DNA of 64,000 nucleotides. Origin: Bacteroidota bacterium. GTDB taxonomy: Bacteria > Bacteroidota > Bacteroidia > AKYH767-A > OLB10. The notes beneath the pieces are model-generated. The model ran no database searches, was not told the origin of the DNA, and worked only from the letters and a program-made list of their open reading frames with translations. Made by a program: the position numbers and the translations under genes. The stretch covers positions 1 to 64,000 of the forward strand of contig JADKIC010000016.1 of NCBI GenBank assembly GCA_016721435.1, given 5' to 3'. This document shows positions 47,157 through 58,100 of the stretch, piece by piece (position 1 is the stretch's first letter; each line of letters begins with the position of its first letter).

Positions 47157-47362
47157 GCTTCTGGCTGCTTGCTGCTGGCTGCTTGCTGCTTTACCGTTGA
47201 TGTATTGAGTTAATTCGTATAATTTTTAAGACTCCATAGGAAGCCGATTTGTTATTCGTATTGTTAACGCAATGATGTAGACTGTAGTATATATAATCGT
47301 CCTGAACTAAAAGTTTTAAACGAAAAAATGAGCTAGCAGCCAGTAGCCAGCAGCAAGCAGCC
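47157..47362. repeat. Pair of inverted AGC-word blocks between hutU and the DUF5522 gene
   Basis: A block of CTGGCTGCTTGCTGC words (47157-47191) and its inverse AGCAGCCAGTAGCCAGCAG (47331-47362) flank about 140 bases of AT-rich DNA with no gene. Confidence 0.55.
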
Positions 47363-47579
47363 AAAAATGAAGGAACTCAAAATTTGATGTAATACAAAGT
47401 TTTAAAATTAGAACAATTATTTTACTTTTTTTACGATCAGGTTTTACTTTATACGGACAATGGCGGCATCCGCTTTGGCAGCAATAGCCGCGTTTTAAAA
47501 TGATATTTTTCTGTAAAACAATATACCCTTCCGGTGTCAGGTAATAATCTTCTTTGTCGAATTTATCGGTGAATGCCAT
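47316..47579 (-). CDS. DUF5522 small Cys-rich protein, apparent readthrough into repeat DNA
   Basis: The first ~53 residues are typical of DUF5522: DYYLTPEGYIVLQKNIILKR and GYCCQSGCRHCPYKVKP, with five Cys in CC-x3-C-x2-C spacing that could bind zinc or iron. As read, the frame runs on through IIVLILKLCITSNFEFLHFW and LLAAGYWLLA, the latter being the translation of an intergenic AGC-word repeat. Removing one A from a 7-A run near 47427 gives RKKVK and a stop at 47417-47419, the usual family length. So the last 35 residues are probably an artefact. Function unknown. Confidence 0.75.
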   Translation of the reverse strand: MAFTDKFDKEDYYLTPEGYIVLQKNIILKRGYCCQSGCRHCPYKVKPDRKKSKIIVLILKLCITSNFEFLHFWLLAAGYWLLAHFFV

Positions 47580-47652
47580 TTTGCTGAATCAAACCTATTG
47601 ATAATTATTGCAGGAAACTGTTGAAATCTTGTGGATGATTAACAACGATGAG

Positions 47653-47685
47653 TTGAAATCCTGTAACCGGATTCTATTAGTTTTG
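47653..47685 (+). promoter_or_regulatory. Promoter for the DUF3332 gene
   Basis: TTG (47653-47655), 22 bases, then TAGTTTTG (47678-47685), 20 bases before the ATG at 47706. The -7 box is an exact TAnnTTTG match. Confidence 0.45.
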
Positions 47686-47705
47686 TAGGCATAACATTAT
47701 GTCTT

Positions 47706-48299
47706 ATGAAAAAGTTTAGCCGTTTATTAATATTAAGCATCTCTTTGGTGGGAATGTTGTTGCAATCCGGTTGCTATGGATCCTTCAAGCTGATAGGAAA
47801 AGTGTACGAGTGGAACGGTTCCATAGAGGATAAGTTCGTGCGCTCTATTGTGTTTTGGGCACTTTGTATCATTCCCGTGTATGCGATAGCAGGTTTCGTG
47901 GATGCCGTGATTTTGAATGTCATTGAATTTTGGTCGGGCTCCAATCCGGTTTCTATGAAGGAGGGGGAATACGAGCAGCAAGTGGTGCAGTATCGGGGCA
48001 AGACCTATCGGATGGAAGCTACCATGAATAATTTTACCGTGACAGAAGTGAGTGGCAGGAAAGCGAAGAAGCCGGTGGAACTTGTTTTTAAACCTTCTGA
48101 TTTATCCTGGAACCTGGTGCAGGATCAGCAGCTGGTGGCCATCTCCCGCCTCGAATGTACCTCTGAGGGGAAAGTAGGATTGCGTGTCTTTTCTCCAACC
48201 GGAAAATCTACCCTCTTGCCTTATACAGAGCAAACCGAATGGGTCGCGTTTACCGGTCATTTCAATGGCGAATCAGCCCGCATCGCTCAGCTTAGGTAG
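47706..48299 (+). CDS. DUF3332 lipoprotein/membrane protein
   Basis: The 197-residue protein starts with a lipoprotein-like signal (LLILSISLVGMLLQSGCYGS; Cys at about residue 23), then the DUF3332 core GSFKLIGKVYEWNGSIEDKF and a membrane helix (SIVFWALCIIPVYAIAGFVD). The remaining ~110 residues are a soluble beta-rich domain. Function unknown; probably envelope-located. It has its own promoter and the PLP enzyme follows 12 bases after its stop, so the two may be co-transcribed. Confidence 0.8.
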   Translation: MKKFSRLLILSISLVGMLLQSGCYGSFKLIGKVYEWNGSIEDKFVRSIVFWALCIIPVYAIAGFVDAVILNVIEFWSGSNPVSMKEGEYEQQVVQYRGKTYRMEATMNNFTVTEVSGRKAKKPVELVFKPSDLSWNLVQDQQLVAISRLECTSEGKVGLRVFSPTGKSTLLPYTEQTEWVAFTGHFNGESARIAQLR

Positions 48300-48311
48300 A
48301 TCCTTCTTCTG

Positions 48312-49196
48312 ATGCATTCCCTTTCTGTATGGCCTTCCGTCATTCCCATTGACGAAGTGCATCTCGAAACAAGGAGGGGGATCAGAAGAATATCCGTCTT
48401 GCGGTTGGATACAATTCATCCGCTGACGGGAGGTAATAAATGGTTTAAATTGAAAGAGAACCTGGAGCATTTTTACTCCGGGAAGTATAGCGCAATCCTA
48501 AGTTTTGGCGGCGCTTTCTCCAATCATATTGCCGCATTAGCCGATGCAGGTCATCAGTTGGGCATTCCGGTCATTGGCATTATTCGAGGGGAAGAAAGCG
48601 CTGCTCAGAATCCTACGCTGAGCAGGGCACGTGCCGCCGGGATGCAATTGGTCTTCGTATCGAGAGAGTCGTATAGGCGTTACCGTTATCCGGCTGAATG
48701 GAGTGCCTTGTACGAAGAATTCGGAGATGTGCTCATCGTTCCGGAAGGAGGTTCCAATGCAGCCGGTGTGGAAGGCTGTAAATCCATCGCCGGATGTATT
48801 CCGGAACATTTTACCGATATCGCCCTCGCTGTGGGTACCGGTGCTACACTTACCGGACTCGCGCTGGGCTTGAAGGGGAGAAGCAAAGTGATAGGGTTAA
48901 AGGTGCTGGAGGCTAAACAGGAGCATTTTATTTTTAGTTATCCCGGAATCTCAGAACTGCCTGACGGCTCCCTTTATCTGGAAAACCGCTTTACGATGGG
49001 GGGATATGCGGTCGTCCATCCTGATATAGAACAATTTGTAAATCAGTGGAATAGTAGTCATGCGATACCCATAGAGCCGATCTATACCGGAAGATTATTT
49101 TATGGAATTAAAGCCCTGTTTGAGGAGAGTTTTTTTTCAGAGAAGAGTGAAGTGCTCGTGATTCATACCGGCGGCAGACAATATTTAGATCATTAA
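48312..49196 (+). CDS. PLP-dependent enzyme of the ACC deaminase/D-cysteine desulfhydrase family
   Basis: This 294-residue fold-type II PLP enzyme binds the cofactor through the Lys in HPLTGGNKWFKLKENLEHF (about residue 41). The phosphate-binding loop is AVGTGATLTGLALGL, and SFGGAFSNHIAALADAG is the substrate-facing loop. Members deaminate 1-aminocyclopropane-1-carboxylate or desulfurate D-cysteine; which applies here cannot be told. The family is usually about 330 residues, so this is a short member. It follows DUF3332 closely. Confidence 0.82.
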   Translation: MHSLSVWPSVIPIDEVHLETRRGIRRISVLRLDTIHPLTGGNKWFKLKENLEHFYSGKYSAILSFGGAFSNHIAALADAGHQLGIPVIGIIRGEESAAQNPTLSRARAAGMQLVFVSRESYRRYRYPAEWSALYEEFGDVLIVPEGGSNAAGVEGCKSIAGCIPEHFTDIALAVGTGATLTGLALGLKGRSKVIGLKVLEAKQEHFIFSYPGISELPDGSLYLENRFTMGGYAVVHPDIEQFVNQWNSSHAIPIEPIYTGRLFYGIKALFEESFFSEKSEVLVIHTGGRQYLDH

Positions 49197-49251
49197 CAGC
49201 GCTTTGTTAATAGTGGAAGTGGGGATGTAGATAATCGGGTAGAAGTGTCCT

Positions 49252-49259
49252 TACTTTTG
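49252..49259 (+). promoter_or_regulatory. -7 box for the glucosaminidase gene
   Basis: TACTTTTG matches TAnnTTTG. It ends 4 bases before an in-frame GTG (49264) and 16 before the ATG (49276), which favours the ATG as start. Confidence 0.4.
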
Positions 49260-49275
49260 CAGAGTGAGAAAACCT

Positions 49276-50268
49276 ATGCTGACCAGAATTCTGATTTTAT
49301 GTCTGATCGGGACCATGTCCCTGAATGCGCAACCCAATGTGCGTCGTGATTCCGGAAGAATAACACCGGAGATGTATATTGATATGTTTAAGGAGGCGGC
49401 CATCACGGATATGAAGAAGACGGGCGTTCCGGCAAGCATTACGCTGGCGCAGGGAATGTATGAATCCGATTATGGAAATAGTCCGCTGGCGACCAATGCC
49501 AACAATCATTTCGGAATAAAATGCCATAAAGAGTGGGAGGGACCAACCTATCATAAAGACGATGATGCGCCCAACGAGTGTTTCCGGAAATATGAATCTG
49601 TTTTACATTCCTACGATGACCATTCTGACTTTTTACGTAGCCGCGACCGTTATAGCGCTTTGTTCACGCTGGAGATTACCGATTATAAAGGTTGGTCCCA
49701 TGGATTGAAGAAAGCGGGTTATGCTACCAATCCCGGCTATGCTTCAAAGCTGATCGGGTTAATCGAGAAATATCGGTTGCACGAGTACGATGTTCAGGGA
49801 TCTTCAATTCCGGTTGCTGATGCGGGCGTCAATCATCCGGTAAAATCGGTGGAGGTTAAATCTTCATCATCTGAAACCAAAGCAGCCGACGAAAATAAGA
49901 CCGAAACTGCTTCAGCAGAAAATACAGTGAATGGCATTCCCGTTGTATATGCCCGCAAAGGCGATACCTGGACGAAGCTCGCCCGTGAAAACAATATTGA
50001 GCTTTGGCAGGTGCTGGAGTTCAACGATGCAGCAAAGAATGACATCCTCAGAGAAAATGAAATGGTTTTTATAAAAGCGAAGAAAAATAAAGCCGAACAG
50101 CTTACTCATATTTGTGTAGAAGGCGATACCATGAGAGGCATTGCACAGCAATATGGAGTTAAACTTTCAAAGCTGTACCGGATGAATGAGATGAACTTTG
50201 GTGACCAACCGGAGCCCGGAACAAAAGTGTATCTTAAGAGAGCGATGCTTTTTGGAGTGGTGCTGTAG
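49276..50268 (+). CDS. Peptidoglycan glucosaminidase (GH73) with two LysM domains
   Basis: This secreted 330-residue hydrolase cuts the glycan strand between GlcNAc and MurNAc. A signal peptide (LTRILILCLIGTMSLNAQ) is followed by the GH73 domain (residues 30-175) with GVPASITLAQGMYESDYGNS, where the Glu is catalytic, and ATNANNHFGIKCHKEW. A Ser/Lys/Glu-rich linker leads to two LysM motifs (VYARKGDTWTKLARENNIEL and HICVEGDTMRGIAQQYGVKL) that bind peptidoglycan. This architecture is usual for Bacteroidota cell-separation enzymes. It probably has its own promoter. Confidence 0.9.
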   Translation: MLTRILILCLIGTMSLNAQPNVRRDSGRITPEMYIDMFKEAAITDMKKTGVPASITLAQGMYESDYGNSPLATNANNHFGIKCHKEWEGPTYHKDDDAPNECFRKYESVLHSYDDHSDFLRSRDRYSALFTLEITDYKGWSHGLKKAGYATNPGYASKLIGLIEKYRLHEYDVQGSSIPVADAGVNHPVKSVEVKSSSSETKAADENKTETASAENTVNGIPVVYARKGDTWTKLARENNIELWQVLEFNDAAKNDILRENEMVFIKAKKNKAEQLTHICVEGDTMRGIAQQYGVKLSKLYRMNEMNFGDQPEPGTKVYLKRAMLFGVVL

Positions 50269-50591
50269 ACTATGTTCTTCGCATTGCTTTCCCAGCAATT
50301 TCAACTACAACACCAATATATTTTATAAGAAATCTTTATAGTCCTTCCTTTAATTTGGGTAATCCTATAACGTTAGTTAGTGTTTTTATAAAATACTGAT
50401 ATACAGAATTATATAAATTATTTATCCACATCAAATTATTTCTCTTGCTTTGCATCACTATTCTTTTTAATATTGAAACGATCCTTGTCAAACAGGGATT
50501 AACCCTGTGGAAGCAGCCTCTTACCAAGTATCGAAACAAACTGATCCCGGTAAGTATATTTTAGCCTATAACTTATTGAGAGTAACTCCCA
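50269..50591. other. Gene-free AT-rich spacer
   Basis: About 320 bases with no gene and no clear repeat. A small dyad CAGGGATTAACCCTG at 50493-50507 is the only structure I notice. Confidence 0.4.
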
Positions 50592-53500
50592 TTGAAGAAG
50601 AATATATTCTTTAGCCTGATGGTATTGTTGTTGCTGAACCTGAATTTTTCTTCAGCGGCTACCTACTATACACGTGTCACCGGTAACTGGAACGCGCTCA
50701 CCACCTGGTCAACGGTAGGATGTGGCGGTGCTATGGCTGCAACTTTTCCGGCAGCAGGAGATAATATCATCGTTTGTGTCGGAACTACGGTCACTGTGAA
50801 TATTAATACAACGATCGCGAATGTGACCATCAACAGTGGCGGCACATTGCAGAACGGTGGCGGATCAACAACAAACAGATCATTAACGGTGACAGGAACA
50901 TTGAATGTGGCCAATGGAGGTACTTTAATTCAGAACAGTACTGTCGTTGCTTCAAGCTCATTGTTTGCCGGTACGGAGATTTTTGGTATAAGCAGTACCG
51001 TTACCATCAGTAACTGGTCATCTATTGCAGTTCCGCTGATCAATGGTGTCGGTACAAATTTTGGTCACCTGAATCTGAACTGGAATCCCGGAGTAAACTG
51101 GTGGAATAATCAGGGACTGGGTACCACCAGAACCATTAATGGCTACCTGACAGTGGGAACGAATTGCCAGACCTTTCTCGATAGCTCTTCGTCAAACATC
51201 AGTATCACCATTGGAAGCAATTTAACGGTTAATGGAAAATTGCAGGTGAAAAAATCTATGCCCGGTACTGCAACACTCTTAGTGAATGGAAATGGAAGTA
51301 TCGGTGCAGCAGGAATTTTCACAGGTGTTTTTAACGGTACCGGTCATTTTACTTTTTCAATTACTAATCTGACAACCAACGCCGGTGGTACCTTTAACGG
51401 AATTCTGGATGGAATAGGGAATGCGACTATTACGATCAACGGTGTTTTTATTTCAGCAGGAGATTTTTATGGGATCAATGCTCCGCTATTGTTGAATAAC
51501 GGTGTGCCTGCAATTACCATGAATTCTCTTTCCTACACGCGCGGAACTTTTATGGCCAGTTATGCGCATAACGTAAATGGAACCGCTGTGGTCAATATCC
51601 TTGGTAATGCGACTGTGGCTTTTACAGTTGCTACAGATAATATTAAATTGCTCGGACTCTCAAACATCAACGGGAATAACGTGACCACAAAATTGAATTT
51701 TACCGTGGGCGGGAACCTGAGTATTTCCGGTTTATCTACTTGTGTTTTCAATACTTCAGAAGCTTTCGGTGCAGAGACCATCTCTGTTGGTGGTACTTTT
51801 ACTGTGACAGATGCAAAAGCAATGTTTAACGGTGGTTTAAATGAAAGCAGTGGTCATAAAGTCACTGCAACGATGGGTGGATTTACGATCAGCGGTGGTA
51901 CGGTTTGGTTTAGTGAAAACTCTTCAGATTCCACGAATATTACTGTAAACGGGAACCTATTATTGTCCGGGGGAACTTTCATTCTGAAATCAGCAGGAGG
52001 TTATGCCAACTTAATCATTAACGGAAGCTTCACCCAAAATTTTGTTGGTAGTTTGTACTATATGCATGGTCCCGATCAACTGGGTGCAGCAACACTCTCA
52101 AATAGTTTTGTAGATATGCATGTAAATGGAAGCTTCACGCAAACCGGTGGGGTTTTGCATTTTGATATAGCGGACTCTCCTGCTGAACAACGAATTTTTG
52201 TAAATGGTCCTGCTTATACCATTTCAAATTCTGCAGCTATGTATCGTGCCGGAAGTGGTACAAGTACTTCTTTTGCAAAAATAATCTTTGAGTATCCGGG
52301 CACAATAACTTATTTCAGAAATCTCGCACACAATATTCAACAGTGCAAACAAACGATTAAAACCGGATGTACAGTGAATGTGACTTCCGGTCCTTTCCAG
52401 ATGAGTTCGCATAATACCGCCATACAGGATATGTTGAAGATTGAGGCCGGGGGTATTTTATCCATCGGTACACATCAACTGACATCAGATACTTTATTTA
52501 CCTATTCCGGTTTAACAGTTGCAGATAATGCAAGGTTCAGGCTGGCACGAACAACAGGTTTCTATGATGGAACGTCCAATGCGGCTATCAGCAATGCAGG
52601 AAACATGAATTTTTTTCTCGGAGCAAATAGTATCGTTGAGTACAATACAGCTACCTACGCGAGAGTAACGGGTATCAATGTGGGCATAGCTACCTTGCCG
52701 CAGCATAAATACGGGATTCTTGAAATCAATCATGTAGGACCCGCAGGAACCTGGGTAGCACCCACCTATCTACCTACATTTACAACGGCGGTGTATATAC
52801 GCACCCGCCTGATTATGACTGCCGGTGAATGTAATCTTTCCGATGCATCAGGGAACCCGGTTAACGGTGGTCGCTATGTGCATATTGAAAACCCTTCACC
52901 TACGGCTATGCAGCGTACCGGAGGTTTCATTCGCAGTGAAGCATTAGATCATTCCGCCCGAATTGTTTGGACTATCAATGCAACTACCGGAACCTACTTA
53001 CTGCCCTGGGGCTATTCCTCCACGCAGTACATTCCCCTGACTTATCAAATGACCGGAGGAACGGCCGGAATAGTTTCTTTCTCTACCTATCGTACACCTG
53101 CAAATAATCTACCATGGCCCCCGGGCGTTACTAACCTTACCAGTCATATTGGTCTGACTCCGGATAATCGGACGGCTACCGTAGATCGTTTCTGGCGCAT
53201 GGCAAATACCGGCTCCAATCCGGTGGTGAACCTGACGTTTAATTATATTTCCACAGAGTTGCCCGGGATTCCCTACAATTCTGCAGGATTGATTAGAGCG
53301 CATGCCTACAATACACCTACCAATACCTGGATGGCCGCCTTACCGGGACAAACTGCTGTTGCTTATCAGGTTTCTGTTCCCGCTGCAGGTGGTCAACCCC
53401 ATTGGGCGCTCGCCAGTTTGAATGCAGCGCTCCCTGTAGATTGGTTATTCTTTGACGGTAAGAAATTAGGGGGTGTTGTCCAACTCGACTGGGCAACAGC

Positions 53501-53966
53501 CGAAGAAAAGGATAACAGCCATTTTATAGTGGAGCGTACACGTGATTTTATCGAGGTGCAACAATTGGGAATTGTAACCGGTATAGGCACCTCCTCCGCT
53601 ACTTCTTCCTATGATTATATTGATGAAAATCCATTTGCCGGTGAAAATTATTACCGGCTCAGGCAGGTAGATATAAATGGGGTGGAAGAACTAACAGGTT
53701 GGATAGCCGTTAATTTTAATAATAAGCTGAAGAATGTGGTAAGTCTATGGCCAAATCCGGTGGAAGATCAGGTCTATTTCACCGGATTAGAAGAGGATAT
53801 GCAGTGGGTGATTTATGACTTTACAGGTAAGCAGATATGGCAGGGTATACTTTCCGTTGATGGACCATCACTGTCTATGGAAAATTTATCTCTTGGAATT
53901 TATACCCTCGTGTTGACAGATCATCAGAATAAGCAACAATCTCTGCGCTTTGTAAAAGCGAGATAA
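50592..53966 (+). CDS. Large secreted T9SS type A protein with beta-helix-like repeats
   Basis: This protein of 1,124 residues has a signal peptide (IFFSLMVLLLLNLNFSSAAT). It opens with a TRVTGNWNALTTWSTVGCGG motif that begins many Bacteroidota surface proteins, followed by about 500 residues of short strands rich in T, N, G and V (VTINSGGTLQNGG, LTVTGTLNVANGGTL), which suggests a parallel beta-helix adhesin. Later come LPVDWLFFDGKKLGGVVQLD, WATAEEKDNSHFIVERT and YYRLRQVDINGVEEL, the usual pre-tail domain, and a type A T9SS tail (SLWPNPVEDQVYFTG ... LGIYTLVLTD). The apparent start codon is TTG at 50592; a one-base error of ATG is possible. Confidence 0.82.
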   Translation: MKKNIFFSLMVLLLLNLNFSSAATYYTRVTGNWNALTTWSTVGCGGAMAATFPAAGDNIIVCVGTTVTVNINTTIANVTINSGGTLQNGGGSTTNRSLTVTGTLNVANGGTLIQNSTVVASSSLFAGTEIFGISSTVTISNWSSIAVPLINGVGTNFGHLNLNWNPGVNWWNNQGLGTTRTINGYLTVGTNCQTFLDSSSSNISITIGSNLTVNGKLQVKKSMPGTATLLVNGNGSIGAAGIFTGVFNGTGHFTFSITNLTTNAGGTFNGILDGIGNATITINGVFISAGDFYGINAPLLLNNGVPAITMNSLSYTRGTFMASYAHNVNGTAVVNILGNATVAFTVATDNIKLLGLSNINGNNVTTKLNFTVGGNLSISGLSTCVFNTSEAFGAETISVGGTFTVTDAKAMFNGGLNESSGHKVTATMGGFTISGGTVWFSENSSDSTNITVNGNLLLSGGTFILKSAGGYANLIINGSFTQNFVGSLYYMHGPDQLGAATLSNSFVDMHVNGSFTQTGGVLHFDIADSPAEQRIFVNGPAYTISNSAAMYRAGSGTSTSFAKIIFEYPGTITYFRNLAHNIQQCKQTIKTGCTVNVTSGPFQMSSHNTAIQDMLKIEAGGILSIGTHQLTSDTLFTYSGLTVADNARFRLARTTGFYDGTSNAAISNAGNMNFFLGANSIVEYNTATYARVTGINVGIATLPQHKYGILEINHVGPAGTWVAPTYLPTFTTAVYIRTRLIMTAGECNLSDASGNPVNGGRYVHIENPSPTAMQRTGGFIRSEALDHSARIVWTINATTGTYLLPWGYSSTQYIPLTYQMTGGTAGIVSFSTYRTPANNLPWPPGVTNLTSHIGLTPDNRTATVDRFWRMANTGSNPVVNLTFNYISTELPGIPYNSAGLIRAHAYNTPTNTWMAALPGQTAVAYQVSVPAAGGQPHWALASLNAALPVDWLFFDGKKLGGVVQLDWATAEEKDNSHFIVERTRDFIEVQQLGIVTGIGTSSATSSYDYIDENPFAGENYYRLRQVDINGVEELTGWIAVNFNNKLKNVVSLWPNPVEDQVYFTGLEEDMQWVIYDFTGKQIWQGILSVDGPSLSMENLSLGIYTLVLTDHQNKQQSLRFVKAR

Positions 53967-54002
53967 CTCCAGCATTCAATTTACATCGAACAATTCACTC
54001 CT

Positions 54003-54977
54003 TTAATGGGCTAACGGTCTCTTTTTAACCATGCCGCCCTTCGTATCCTTAATGCTGTTCATGATCACAAAAGCATTGGGATCAATGATGGTGATTTCTG
54101 CATTCAGTTTACTGATTTCAAGACGAGTGATGACTGTATAAATGATATCCATGTCTTCCCGGTGCCCATGACTTCCAAAACCACGTTTCCCTTTGTAGAT
54201 CGTGACCCCCTTCCCATCTTTTCTATAATCATTTTGCGGATTTCCTCACTATGGGGACTTATTATGGTCAATCCGGTATATTCTTCAATTCCTTCAATAA
54301 TAAAATCCACGCTCTTGGAAGCCGATAAATAAGTGATCATGGAATACATCGCGGTCTCTATAGATAGGAGATATGCAGCAACAGAGAAGATGACAATGTT
54401 CAATAGCGTGATGATATCACCGACTGTAGTGCCTAATTTTTTACTGAGATATAAAGCTAGGACTTCTGTACCATCGATAACAGCACCTCCTCTAACGGAG
54501 AGGCCTATCCCCGCACCAAGAAAAAAAGCCGCCGAACACAGCGACCAGAATTTTCTCATTAGTAATGTCGGGAAAACTCACTGTTGCCATGACTAGCGAA
54601 AGACATGCAATTGCACCTGCTGTTTTAAATGCAAACTGGGTTCCGATTACTTTATAACCTAAAACGATAAAGGGCAGATTGATGACAACGATGGTTATGG
54701 CCAGATTCCATTTGCTGATCCCGGTGATCAACAGCGCGATTCCGGTAGCACCTCCATCAATGAAATGATTAGGCAACAGAAAACTCTTTAGCGCAAATGC
54801 TGCAGAAAAAATGCCCGCAAGAATTAAAAGTATATCCTTGATCCATGTGGTCGAGAGAACTTTTAAAACACGGATTTTTTTGGCAACCTGATAAGAGCTG
54901 ATTTCGCCATTATCCGGTGAGCCGCTGCTCTTTTTTATATGCTGAGTAATAAACCTTGTCAGGAATTGATTCATCGC
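54003..54977 (-). CDS. YitT-family membrane protein (DUF161 plus DUF2179), frameshifted
   Basis: This inner-membrane protein has five or six helices followed by a cytoplasmic DUF2179 domain. The first part has DILLILAGIFSAAFALKSFL, LPNHFIDGGATGIALLITGI and NLPFIVLGYKVIGTQFA; after an indel near 54530 it continues GIGLSVRGGAVIDGTEVLAL and TVGDIITLLNIVIFSVAAYL. A second indel near 54190 gives the DUF2179 end, GFGSHGHREDMDIIYTVIT and IIDPNAFVIMNSIKDTKGGM, to a stop at 54003-54005. Joined length is about 325 residues. I start at the ATG at 54977, with 54992 as an alternative. Transport or sensing is proposed for the family; no substrate is known. Confidence 0.82.
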
Positions 54978-55185
54978 ATGGTTTTGTTGCAATATAGCAT
55001 TAGTTGTTGAACTTTAGGGGTGTCCTCTTCTGATTTGGGATGCTCCTTAGTTTATTACAAAAATAAATTAAATGGTAGTTGACTATTTATTACAAAATAC
55101 ATAGATATTAACACTTCATCCGTTCAGAGGAAGTTCCGCATTATGAAGAATTGTTCTCTTAAAAAAGGAAAAATCACTTGTTAAA

Positions 55186-58100
55186 TTATCGTATCAGACT
55201 AAATGTACCCGCATATTCATAGTATTTGCCTTTGATACTCGTGATTTTGATGAGATAGGTATATAGTCCTTCCGGTGCTAAGCTGCCGTCACGATTTTCT
55301 CCATCCCAGGGACGGAAGAATGAATCCGTTGAATAAATTAATTGTCCCCAGCGATTGAATACAAGCATGTCGTATGAACTTACATTCATAACCGGTGTTC
55401 CGTCAAAGAAAACATCATTCTTTCCGTCGTTGTTTGGAGTAAAGGCATTCGGAACGAAGAAAGGAACTACTTCCAGATTGGTTTCATATTCGTCCAGACA
55501 ATTGACACCGTTAAAGGCAATGAGTTTTATTTTCAAAGTACCTACCTGATCAAAAGTATGGTTTGGATTTTCTTCTTCGGAAGATTGTCCGTCGCCAAAA
55601 CTCCATTTGTATCTGACAGAATTCACAGATTTATTACTGAACGATACTTCAGAATTAAACACACTTACAATTCTTGCCGATTGACTGAATTCAGCTTCAG
55701 GAAATGGAGGAACAGTCACTTCAACCTGCTTTGAGTCATTGTCAATACAACCGAATGGGCTGGTTACTTTCAAAGTAGTATTGTATTCTCCAACAGTGGC
55801 ATATACATGCGATGGCGATCTTTCTGTGGATGTTCCTCCATCGCCGAATGTCCAGGCATACAGGGAGGTGGGTTCACAAACAGAAGTATTGTTAAACTTA
55901 ACTCTTATTTCTTCGCAGGTTATATTTTGCAAGGGTTCATATTCCGCCTGAGGTTGTGGATGCTCATTTAATGTGACACCTAAACTCTTTGTACAACCAT
56001 TGGAAGTAGTCACCGTCACGGTATAAATACCTCCATCCGACACAATGATAAATGGATCAATACCTCCATTCGACCATAAATACTGCCCTTGTCCGGCGAT
56101 GGTTTCTATTCGTGTATTTTCTCCTGAGCAGATGTCCAGATCGCCACTGAGTGCTACCAGCGGCAAAGGATGAACACTCAAATCAATAATTGTTGATCCG
56201 GTACAACCATATTGATCGGTTACTGTTACAGCGTAATTTCCCGATGTGTTTACAGTTTGAACAGCAGTGGTACCACCGTTTGACCATTGATATTGAACAT
56301 ATCCGCCTCCTGCATTCAGCACCGCTGTTTGATCCTCACAAATAGATGTGGGTCCGGTGATGACCGGTGTGGGATGTTGATGAACAGAAACAGATGCGCT
56401 GGTTGAATTGATACAACCATTGTTATCGGTCACTGTAACGGTAATGTTTCCGGTGGCAGAGAGCGTAATAGAGGTGCCGGTACTTCCATCTGACCATAAA
56501 TAAGAAGCAAAATTGCCCGGCTGCAAGGTAGCGGTCTCTCCATCGCAGATGTCAGTATTGGCAGCAAGCAGGGGAGAAGGCAGAGGGTTTTCAGTTACAA
56601 TTTGTGATGCAGTGTTTGTGCAGCCATTGATGTCCGTAACGGTTAAAGTATATGTTCCTCCGGCACTGATGGTGTTTTGCGGACCTGCACTACCGTTAGA
56701 CCATTGATAATTGCTGAAGCTGCCACTTGCAATTAATGTTACATTATTGCCCGTACAGAAAGCTGTTAGTCCTGTAATCGCTGCAACCGGTAATGGATTT
56801 ACAGTTAAATTCTGTGATGATGTTCCGGTACAGCCATTGGCATCGGTCACTGTTACCGTATAAAGTCCGGAAAGGGTGGGTTGAATTTGAGCAGATATAG
56901 CACCATTCGACCAGGTGTAAGACACTGCACCGGCAAAGGTAGCATCCAACAATCCACTCACACCCTGACAAACTGTAAAGTTTCCTGAAATAACAGGTGC
57001 CGGATTATTGTTTACGGTTACTTGTTGAGAGATGGAAGCAGCACACCCGTTATTATCGGTGACTGTCAGCGTATAAATACCGTTTGTTGTCGGTTGAATA
57101 GAGGACGCACTTGAACCGTTCGACCATAAATAATTCAGTCCTGCAGGTCCGGCCTGAAGATTAGCCGCTGCACCCTGGCAAATAGCAGTTACTCCGGTAA
57201 TCTGAGGCACAGGTAATACCCATTGATTAATCGTGAAATTGCTGGTTCCTGAACATCCATTGGCAGCGGTCACCGTTACTGTATAATTTCCGCCTGCAGT
57301 CACATTGAGTTGCTGTGCATTGCCACCGGTTGACCATTGATAATTGCTATAGCCACTACCCGCATCGATTGTAGCATTATTACCGGTACAAAATCCGGAA
57401 GGTCCTGTAATCGTTGCCGCAGTGAACGGTAGGGAAGTGAAATTAACATTCGTAGTCCCGGTACATCCGTTGAGGTCGGTAACAGTAACGGTGTAGGTAC
57501 CGGAGGTCGAAACAGTGATGCTTGAAGTAGCACCACCCGATGACCAATTATAGGAGGCATAGCCGTTCCCTGCGTTTAAAGTGGAAGAAGTTCCCACGCA
57601 GGCACTCAGGTTTCCGGTAATGGACGGAGTGGGATTATTATTTACGCTTACGTTTTGTGAAACACTTCCGGTACATCCATTCGCGTCCGTTACAGTTACT
57701 GTAAACATCCCTGCAGTTGCAGGCTGAATAGAATTTGAGGTAGACCCATTCGACCAGAGATAATTTAAGCCGGCCGGAGTTGCGGTGAGATTAGCATTCG
57801 CACCCTGACATATCGCTGTTATTCCACCGATGGATGGAACAGGAAGATTAAATACGGTAATCAGTTGACTGCTGTTTCCCGGTACATCCGTTTGCATCGG
57901 TTACCGTTACTGTATAGGTGCCGGCATTTGATACAGTGGCACTACTTGCAGAGGAGCCCGTCGACCATAGATAGGAAGAGTAAGCGGCACCTGTAGAGAT
58001 GACTGAATTAGCACCCTGGCAGAAATCAAAATCACCACTAATGGTGGGAGTTGGATTTGGCGTTACAGCCAAATTAAAGGAGTTCGTAGCTGTGCAGCCG

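Noticed and set aside
55900..57900. Regularly spaced DNA repeats that might suggest a CRISPR-like array
   Set aside because: The period (~220 bases) is coding: it translates to ~75-residue protein repeats in one continuous frame.
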